This document shows, one piece after another, positions 41,280 through 45,579 of a stretch of 45,579 bases of DNA. Location: contig JAJECA010000061.1 in NCBI GenBank assembly GCA_022822265.1, positions 67,711 through 113,289 of the forward strand. Direction: 5' to 3'. The stretch comes from Acidimicrobiia bacterium. Lineage in GTDB: Bacteria; Actinomycetota; Acidimicrobiia; Acidimicrobiales; Bin134. Under the pieces are notes generated by a model, which made no database searches, was not told the origin of the DNA, and saw nothing but the letters and a program-made list of their open reading frames with translations. The position numbers and the translations under genes were made by a program. Every line of letters begins with the position of its first letter. Position 1 is the first letter of the stretch.

Positions 41280-41479
41280 GACCGTGGATGGGACTCGACG
41301 ACCTTCTTAGCGAGGAGAGGCTGTCGGAAGCGTACAAGCGGCTAGAGGAAGCTGAGATTCGGGCCGCGGAACCGCACTTCGCTGAGAAGGCCTTGAAGGG
41401 CTCGCTGGATGCCGAGGGGCTGCGCGAGCTCGCGGACCGAGCCGCCAAGGGTGAGCCCGTTACCCTCCACAAGTCCTGA
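41180..41479 (+). CDS. Unknown protein, probably the C-terminal part of the frameshifted gene at 41088
   Basis: A 99-residue open frame beginning GTG, with FWVLVMAANVDLDFVDWEHP, WNTSESWLLRPWMGLDDLLS and a long charged helix (EERLSEAYKRLEEAEIRAAE) followed by LRELADRAAKGEPVTL. The last part resembles the C-terminal end of some small antitoxin-like proteins, but I do not recognise the family. There is no good ribosome-binding site at the GTG or at an ATG at 41198, and the coding signal extends upstream in the same frame without a start, which supports a frameshift join with the 41088 fragment. Function unknown. Confidence 0.55.
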   Translation: MFWVLVMAANVDLDFVDWEHPAMRWNTSESWLLRPWMGLDDLLSEERLSEAYKRLEEAEIRAAEPHFAEKALKGSLDAEGLRELADRAAKGEPVTLHKS

Positions 41480-41560
41480 GCAGTGTCCTGGCGGATCTCG
41501 AGCAGCAACGGTTCATTGGACGCCTGGGCGTCGGGCTAGGCGACGGCAGAAAGGAGGAGG

Positions 41561-41734
41561 ATGCTGGAGGATCTCGCTGATTTCGCCGACTCCCCCTTGG
41601 TTGTGCTGCCCGGAGTGCGGGTACTGGGCAAAGGCCCGACGGACCGATGGGCTGTCGTCGGAACAGCCGTAGTGTTCTTCCGGGTGTACGAGCCGCAGGG
41701 CCTCAACGACTTGGTGGACATCGCCGATCTGTGA
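41561..41734 (+). CDS. 57-residue ORF with strong ribosome-binding site, unknown function
   Basis: ATG at 41561 follows AAAGGAGGAGG directly. The 57-residue product starts MLEDLADFADSPLVVLPGVR, contains WAVVGTAVVFFRVYEPQGLN and ends DLVDIADL. It has a hydrophobic core without a clear membrane segment. It lies in the same reading frame as the ORF ending at 41479 but is separated by a stop at 41537, so it may be a second cistron or another fragment of the same decaying locus. Its last 32 bases overlap the convergent gene at 41703. No family recognised. Confidence 0.45.
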   Translation: MLEDLADFADSPLVVLPGVRVLGKGPTDRWAVVGTAVVFFRVYEPQGLNDLVDIADL

Positions 41735-42023
41735 CTTCCTCATTGACGATCCCCCAAAAGCCAAGCGCCGTTTCCAACTTCTCGTCAAACTTCGGGTCGG
41801 CCACCGCCGCCAACGCGTCCTCGATCACATGGATCAGCGCGTGCCCGACAGAATCCCTGTCGTTACAGTTCAGCAGTGCCGTCACCAGACCAGCCACCGC
41901 CACCAATTGAGCGCCCTCGGCCTCATCCGCATCCTGGGCAGCACTCAACGTCTCGTCCACCAACCGAATGACCTGCGCCCAAGCGGCGGACGACCTGCGT
42001 AACAGTTGCCTCTCAGGCAGCAT
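41703..42023 (-). CDS. Unknown 106-residue helical protein
   Basis: An all-helical acidic protein: VIRLVDETLSAAQDADEAEG, LVAVAGLVTALLNCNDRDSV, HALIHVIEDALAAVADPKFD, ending with a VNEEVTDRRCPPSR tail. I do not recognise the family; no signal peptide or membrane span. TAAGGT lies 6 nt before the ATG, so the gene has a leaderless promoter like its neighbours, which supports it as real. A 6-bp GC-rich dyad sits directly upstream of the -10. Confidence 0.6.
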   Translation of the reverse strand: MLPERQLLRRSSAAWAQVIRLVDETLSAAQDADEAEGAQLVAVAGLVTALLNCNDRDSVGHALIHVIEDALAAVADPKFDEKLETALGFWGIVNEEVTDRRCPPSR

Positions 42024-42024
42024 G

Positions 42025-42056
42025 GGATCACCTTACCCCCGCGTGTGCGGGGAGAG
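42025..42056 (-). promoter_or_regulatory. -10 box (TAAGGT) with adjacent GC dyad; resembles one CRISPR type I-E repeat
   Basis: The -10 box TAAGGT (42030-42035) is followed upstream by a perfect dyad CCCCGC-GTGT-GCGGGG (42037-42052). Read on the + strand the stretch GGATCACC-TTA-CCCCGCGTGTGCGGGGAG is nearly a type I-E CRISPR repeat with three inserted bases. No second copy occurs at spacer distance (about 32 nt), so this is not an array. An operator for the unknown gene is the simpler reading. Confidence 0.45.
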
Positions 42057-42235
42057 CTCCGCCCCTATCGGGCAGTGGGAGGCAACCGAACCAGACCACA
42101 GATCCCCAGGCAGACGCCTTAGTGACTGACGATCATCAACTCGCTGTAGAAGGTCTTGGGCCAGTAAAGGAATTGGACCTCGACCTGTTCTGGTCACCCC
42201 GTAAAGACTTCGCACTGCCAGCCATCTGCTCTCGA
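42057..42235. other. Intergenic stretch without a confident gene
   Basis: Between the dyad and the antitoxin gene there are short open frames (for example GTG 42122 to TAG 42238, 38 codons) but none has a ribosome-binding site or recognisable product. I see nothing else here. Confidence 0.4.
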
Positions 42236-42241
42236 TAGGCT
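42236..42241 (+). promoter_or_regulatory. Leaderless -10 box (TAGGCT) for the ribbon-helix-helix gene
   Basis: TAGGCT ends 6 nt before the GTG at 42248. Confidence 0.5.
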
Positions 42242-42247
42242 GACGCC

Positions 42248-42544
42248 GTGAACGTGACCGTCACCATTCCTGATGATCTCTACGAGCAGGCGGAGTCACT
42301 CGCCTGCCGCCAAGAGCAGTCCCGCTCAGACCTCTACGCCCAAGCCCTGAAAATGCTCGTCCACGCCCAAGATGCCCCCGATCAGCCGCCTAGCGACCCC
42401 AGCCGCCCCGAATGGCTGGACTGGAGCGCCGAAGAGATCATCCGGAACCTCAACGAGTACGCCAGCCAACACGACACCAGCCTCGACCCAGCGCTGGCAG
42501 AGGCCCAAACCAGAATGCTCCTGGAGAACTGCGAGTGGGAGTGA
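42248..42544 (+). CDS. Ribbon-helix-helix antitoxin-like protein (CopG/MazE type), no toxin downstream
   Basis: A 98-residue protein. Residues 1-45 are a ribbon-helix-helix DNA-binding domain: NVTVTIPDDLYEQAESLACR for the beta strand and first helix, then EQSRSDLYAQALKMLVHAQD. The C-terminal half (WLDWSAEEIIRNLNEYASQH with an acidic helix) is the toxin-neutralising region of MazE-like antitoxins. In such operons a MazF toxin normally follows, but here the stop at 42544 is 12 nt from the end of a convergent VapC gene. It may be an orphan antitoxin or a repressor. Leaderless start supported by TAGGCT. Confidence 0.75.
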   Translation: MNVTVTIPDDLYEQAESLACRQEQSRSDLYAQALKMLVHAQDAPDQPPSDPSRPEWLDWSAEEIIRNLNEYASQHDTSLDPALAEAQTRMLLENCEWE

Positions 42545-42556
42545 GGCGAAGCGTCA

Positions 42557-42928
42557 TCAAGCGAAGAGGATATTGGCTCCGTAGAGCCCCATTTGGGAGT
42601 CTCGAGTGACGAGCAGAAGGTCGTGGTTCAGCGCTTGGGCGATCAGCATGCGGTCGAACGGGTCCCGGTGGTGATCAGGCAAAGAACCGGCTAGGCGGGC
42701 GTCGTCGTGGGAGATGAAAAGCGGTTCGAAGTCGTCAATTCTCACGTCGAATATGGCGTCGTCAACCTTCAGTTTCCCGCTAGCCCGCTTGATGCTGATC
42801 TCCCAGATGCTGGCCGCACTCACATAGACGATGTTGTCGGGATCAGCGATCGCTTCAAATGCCTCAGAGGAGATCTTCTGCTCGTCGGCCCACCACAGCA
42901 GAACGTGGGTGTCGGGCAGGAGGTTCAT
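42557..42928 (-). CDS. vapC: PIN-domain toxin VapC
   Basis: A 123-residue PIN-domain ribonuclease: LLPDTHVLLWWADEQK holds the first acidic residue, VSAASIWEISIKRASGKL the conserved Glu, and DPFDRMLIAQALNHDLLLVT with the following TRD the last two Asp. PIN toxins cut RNA and stop growth unless bound by the antitoxin. The start ATG overlaps the antitoxin stop as ATGA, as usual for these pairs. It converges on the ribbon-helix-helix gene. Confidence 0.88.
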   Translation of the reverse strand: MNLLPDTHVLLWWADEQKISSEAFEAIADPDNIVYVSAASIWEISIKRASGKLKVDDAIFDVRIDDFEPLFISHDDARLAGSLPDHHRDPFDRMLIAQALNHDLLLVTRDSQMGLYGANILFA

Positions 42929-43176
42929 TCCCAGTTCTCATCTTCAAGATCACCCTCGAAGGCAGCGATGATGTCCTCTGGCGTTTCGTCGAAATCAGGA
43001 GCAATCCACATCTTTCCCGCCAGGCGACCGGGTTTCCGAGGTTGTCGAACCTCTCGGAAAGGCACCAGCCGAGCCATAGGCTTGCCAGCTTTGCCCAACA
43101 CGAGCTCCTCCCCCTCAGCAACCCGTTCGAGCAGCTTCGACAAATGGGTCTTGGCCTCGTAAACGTTGATCACCAT
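42925..43176 (-). CDS. Phd/YefM-family antitoxin
   Basis: An 83-residue Phd-type antitoxin: VINVYEAKTHLSKLLERVAE, EELVLGKAGKPMARLVPF, and a disordered acidic C-terminus (DETPEDIIAAFEGDLEDENW) that would block the VapC active site. It represses its own operon together with VapC; palindromes lie over the -35 region of its promoter. TAGGGT 6 nt before the ATG marks the -10. A good example of the Phd-VapC mixed pair. Confidence 0.88.
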   Translation of the reverse strand: MVINVYEAKTHLSKLLERVAEGEELVLGKAGKPMARLVPFREVRQPRKPGRLAGKMWIAPDFDETPEDIIAAFEGDLEDENWE

Positions 43177-43182
43177 AAACCC

Positions 43183-43188
43183 ACCCTA
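43183..43188 (-). promoter_or_regulatory. Leaderless -10 box (TAGGGT) for the phd-vapC operon
   Basis: TAGGGT ends 6 nt before the ATG at 43176. Confidence 0.55.
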
Positions 43189-43195
43189 CCCCAAG

Positions 43196-43225
43196 TTGGT
43201 CAGACTAGACCAGACCAATTTGGTC
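43196..43225. promoter_or_regulatory. Palindromic operators of the phd-vapC operon
   Basis: Two adjoining dyads: TGGTC-AGACTA-GACCA (43197-43212) and GACCAA-T-TTGGTC (43213-43225). They cover the -35 position of the antitoxin promoter, as expected for autoregulation by the toxin-antitoxin complex. Confidence 0.6.
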
Positions 43226-43240
43226 AATATTAGGTGCAAT

Positions 43241-44458
43241 TCATATCCGTAGGCGGACGGAGGCGGGGGTTAGGTCGGTGGCTTTGGGGACGCCGATTAG
43301 GGCGAGGGTGCGGTGGAGGTCTTCGGTGAACTGGTCGATTAGGTGGTCGACACCGGGTTCGCCGGCGGCGGCTAGGGCGTAGAGGTAGGGGCGGCCGAAC
43401 ATTACGGCGGTGGCGCCGAGGGCGAGGGCCATGGCGACGTGACTGCCTCGGCGGATGCCGCCATCGCAGATGATGTCGAGGTCGCCGGCCACCGCCTCGG
43501 CCACTTGGGGGACCAGATCCAGGATGGGGGGTGCGCCGTCGAGCTGGCGGCCGCCGTGGTTGGAGAGGATTATTCCGTCTACGCCCTGTTCAGCAGCTAC
43601 CTGCGCGTCGGCCACTGATTGAACGCCCTTGAGGACCAGCTTCCCGGTCCAGCGCTCCCGGAGCCAGTCGAGGTCGTCCCATGACAGTGCCTGGTTGAAC
43701 TGGTTGTGGGCGAACTCAGCCAGGCCCAACGCTGAGCTGCCGTCGTAGCCCTGCACTCCGGTCAGGTTGGCGAAGGTGATGGGGTCGGACCGCAGCAGCG
43801 ACCACGTCCAACCCGGTCGGCGCACGCCGTCCAGCACGGTGTCGGGACCCAAGGTGGGCGGCAGGGTGAAGCCCCGGCGCACGTCCCGCTCCCGGCGGCC
43901 GAACACCGGCGTGTCCACCGCCACCAGCAGGCCCTCGTAATCGCAGTCGGCCGCTCGCTGGAGCCACTCGGCCACCAGGCCCCGGTCCCGCCAGAAGTAG
44001 AGCTGGAACCACAACGGGCCGTCGCTCACCTCTCTGATCTCTTCGATGGAGCGGGTGCTCAGCGTAGAAAGCGAGTAGGCGATCCCCTTGCGGGCCGCGG
44101 CCCGGGCAACGGCCAGCTCCCCATCCGGGCACACGATGCGGGTAAACCCGGTGGGGGCCAACGCGAACGGCACTGGATGGCGCCGGCCCAGCAGCTCCAC
44201 CGAGGTGTCCAGCGCCGACACGTCCCGCAGCACCCGGGGGACGAACTCCCACTGGTCGAAGGCGGCGGCGTTGCGCTCCATGGTCAGCTCGTCCTCCGCC
44301 GCGCCGTCGATATAGTCGAACACCCCAGCAGGCAGGCGCCGCCGGGCCAGCTCCCGCAGGTCGGCCACCGACGCCGCCCGGCTCAACCGCCGCTTGGCCC
44401 GATTGGGCTCGAAGCGCCGAAACCGCGCCACCGACCGCAGCGTCCGGATCATGCCCAC
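43241..44458 (-). CDS. FMN-dependent alpha-hydroxy-acid oxidase/dehydrogenase (LldD-like)
   Basis: A 405-residue FMN enzyme: RRRLPAGVFDYIDGAAEDE near the start, LAPTGFTRIVCPDGELAVAR, the catalytic His motif ILSNHGGRQLDGAPP, and the phosphate-binding ICDGGIRRGSHVAMALALGA with MFGRPYLYALAAAGEPGV. Such enzymes oxidise lactate, mandelate or other 2-hydroxy acids to 2-oxo acids. The GTG at 44458 is favoured by TAAGTT 6 nt upstream; ATG at 44452 is the alternative. It diverges from the phytanoyl-CoA dioxygenase-like gene. Confidence 0.9.
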   Translation of the reverse strand: MGMIRTLRSVARFRRFEPNRAKRRLSRAASVADLRELARRRLPAGVFDYIDGAAEDELTMERNAAAFDQWEFVPRVLRDVSALDTSVELLGRRHPVPFALAPTGFTRIVCPDGELAVARAAARKGIAYSLSTLSTRSIEEIREVSDGPLWFQLYFWRDRGLVAEWLQRAADCDYEGLLVAVDTPVFGRRERDVRRGFTLPPTLGPDTVLDGVRRPGWTWSLLRSDPITFANLTGVQGYDGSSALGLAEFAHNQFNQALSWDDLDWLRERWTGKLVLKGVQSVADAQVAAEQGVDGIILSNHGGRQLDGAPPILDLVPQVAEAVAGDLDIICDGGIRRGSHVAMALALGATAVMFGRPYLYALAAAGEPGVDHLIDQFTEDLHRTLALIGVPKATDLTPASVRLRI

Positions 44459-44464
44459 AAGCTG

Positions 44465-44470
44465 AACTTA
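44465..44470 (-). promoter_or_regulatory. Leaderless -10 box (TAAGTT) for the FMN dehydrogenase gene
   Basis: TAAGTT ends 6 nt before the GTG at 44458. Confidence 0.45.
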
Positions 44471-44522
44471 CAGCGGCCCGGCTCGTCGCCCCTCAATCAG
44501 GATTGTGGGAGCATGGCCCGTA

Positions 44523-45329
44523 ATGGACGCCGACTACTGGCAGGACGGCTACCTCATTCGGCGCAAGCTGGTGCCCGGCGAGATGATCGACACCCTCAAC
44601 CAGCGGTTCGCCGACATCGCCGACGGCACCGTCACCCCGGCTCCCAACATGCAGATAGCCCGCAACGTGGAGGTTGCCAAGGGTCTGGTCACTCCCCGAA
44701 CCGCAGCCCACGGCATCGCCAAGGTGAACTTCGTGAACGGCGACCCGGTGTTGTCCCGCTATGCGCTCTACGAGCCGATCATCGACCAGGTGACCGAGCT
44801 CATCGGCGACGACCTGATCGCCTTGAACAGCATGTACCTGAACAAGCCCACCGATGTCGACGGCCGCCACCCCATGCACCAGGATCTGCTCTACTTTCCC
44901 CTCCGCCCCGCCGACCGCATCGTCGGGGTGTGGACGGCGCTCGACACCATCACCCGGGAAAACGGTTGCTTGGTGGTGTTGCCCGGCACCCACACCGGCG
45001 AGCTCCTCGAGCACGACTACCCCGACTGGGAGCACAAGAACTTCCTGTTCTTCGGGGCCAAAGGTATCGACGTCGACCAGCGAGTCCATTTGGAGATGGA
45101 TCCCGGCGACACCTTGTTCTTCCACCCCTTACTGGTCCATGGCTCCGGCTACAACCGCACCAAGGACCTTCGTCGGGCCATTGCCGTCCACTACGCCAGC
45201 TCCCACTGCGAGGACATTTGGCGCGGGGAAACCAAGACCATCGGCGATTTCAACCCCCGCCTAGACATCCGCCTCATTAGAGGCCAAGACCACAACCAGT
45301 ACGCCCATAACCCCGCAACATCAAGCTAG
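44523..45329 (+). CDS. Phytanoyl-CoA dioxygenase (PhyH) family protein
   Basis: A 268-residue Fe(II)/2-oxoglutarate oxygenase fold. It starts MDADYWQDGYLIRRKLVPGE, the typical PhyH opening. The iron ligands are in HPMHQDLLYFPL (His-x-Asp) and FHPLLVHGSGYNRT (distal His), with the 2-oxoglutarate-binding Arg following in the DLRRAIAVHY strand. It probably hydroxylates an aliphatic substrate. The ATG at 44523 is preferred on the PhyH start pattern; GTG at 44505 is an alternative. Confidence 0.85.
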   Translation: MDADYWQDGYLIRRKLVPGEMIDTLNQRFADIADGTVTPAPNMQIARNVEVAKGLVTPRTAAHGIAKVNFVNGDPVLSRYALYEPIIDQVTELIGDDLIALNSMYLNKPTDVDGRHPMHQDLLYFPLRPADRIVGVWTALDTITRENGCLVVLPGTHTGELLEHDYPDWEHKNFLFFGAKGIDVDQRVHLEMDPGDTLFFHPLLVHGSGYNRTKDLRRAIAVHYASSHCEDIWRGETKTIGDFNPRLDIRLIRGQDHNQYAHNPATSS

Positions 45330-45430
45330 GGGCCCACCCCCGTACGCAGAATCGAACTTTGCCTGAAGCCACGGACCGGCTTCCACGGTGCCACACCTGG
45401 CCAGGTTGGTTGCACTGACGCAGGTTTCGA

Positions 45431-45579
45431 ATGGCGTCTCGCCACATCCTCCCCCAGCCTCTGGCCAATTATGCCCCGCATTACAGTGTCGGCATCACCC
45501 GCTCATCGGTCGCGACCCACATCAGCAACCTCACGGCTCAAGGCAAGGCAAGGGGGCGAGGCTATGTCGTGGCCGACGA
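45431..45579 (+). CDS. Possible partial HTH protein at the right edge
   Basis: The frame from ATG 45431 is open to the window end. Its 49 residues include GITRSSVATHISNLTAQGKA and RGRGYVVAD, which resemble the helix-turn-helix and wing of BirA-type winged-helix domains (SRxAVxxHIxxLxxxG and GRGY). The preceding 100 bases (45330-45430) hold nothing recognised. With so little sequence this is tentative. Confidence 0.35.
   Translation, partial: MASRHILPQPLANYAPHYSVGITRSSVATHISNLTAQGKARGRGYVVAD

Noticed and set aside
42033..42215. A 60-codon - strand ORF ending SPHTRG.
   Set aside because: That ending is the typical false translation of a CRISPR-like GC dyad; the rest has no coding character.
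42122..42238. A 38-codon + strand frame (GTG 42122).
   Set aside because: No ribosome-binding site or -10 box at the right distance, and no recognisable product.
45340..45425. A possible tRNA or tmRNA end, because of GAATCGAAC.
   Set aside because: The flanking bases do not form a T-arm or acceptor stem.

Overview
The window is high-GC DNA with short gaps, many GTG starts, overlapping ATGA/GTGA gene junctions and a gene set rich in SDR oxidoreductases, acyl-CoA dehydrogenase, amidohydrolases, acyl-CoA ligases and a phytanoyl-CoA dioxygenase-like protein. This is typical of an aerobic, heterotrophic actinobacterium; an Acidimicrobiia-like marine or host-associated lineage would fit, but this is inference from gene style, because no rRNA or other strong marker is present. 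Many genes have a TANNNT -10 box exactly 6-9 nt before the start codon, which points to widespread leaderless transcription and helped choose starts.

Left part (1-4.1 kb): the end of an AMP-forming acyl-CoA ligase on the + strand, then a DUF3179 lipoprotein, a metal-dependent amidohydrolase and a GlcG/HbpS-like protein on the - strand.

Region 4.2-21.0 kb is entirely on the - strand and reads as a catabolic supercluster. In transcription order it holds a three-subunit molybdenum hydroxylase of the xanthine-dehydrogenase type, a Tm-1-like/UPF0261 protein, a histidine phosphatase, a beta-keto-acid cleavage enzyme (BKACE), a complete branched-chain-amino-acid-type ABC importer (livH, livM, livG, livF and a lipoprotein binding protein), a cyclase-family hydrolase, a zinc alcohol dehydrogenase, acetoacetyl-CoA synthetase and a two-domain VOC protein. 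BKACE enzymes release acetoacetate and acetoacetyl-CoA synthetase re-activates it, so the two genes form a plausible loop. The imported substrate cannot be named from sequence alone. Large intercistronic hairpins flank the binding-protein gene, and a 60-codon ORF resembling the start of a GntR regulator is coupled to livH.

Region 21.1-33.9 kb holds an ADP-forming acyl-CoA ligase facing an unknown 172-aa gene, an SDR facing an amidohydrolase, and a hydantoinase/carboxylase pair (hyuA short, hyuB carrying a C-terminal zinc-ribbon domain like carboxylase gamma subunits). These are followed by an SDR whose catalytic Tyr is Phe, a small Cys-phosphatase, another SDR, a flavodoxin-like protein and an MFS exporter.

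Region 33.9-40.9 kb: a solitary HigA-type antitoxin/regulator, a two-gene ABC exporter, a quinone-oxidoreductase-like MDR protein, a second amidohydrolase, an acyl-CoA dehydrogenase, the ribosome-assembly GTPase engB and a HAD hydrolase.

Region 41.0-43.2 kb is a patch of small genes: a frameshifted unknown gene, a 57-aa ORF, a 106-aa unknown protein with a dyad resembling one CRISPR type I-E repeat beside its promoter, a solitary ribbon-helix-helix antitoxin, and a complete Phd-VapC toxin-antitoxin pair with palindromic operators. The right end has an FMN-dependent alpha-hydroxy-acid dehydrogenase facing a phytanoyl-CoA dioxygenase-like gene, and a possible partial HTH ORF at the edge. I see no rRNA, tRNA, integrase, transposase or true CRISPR array.
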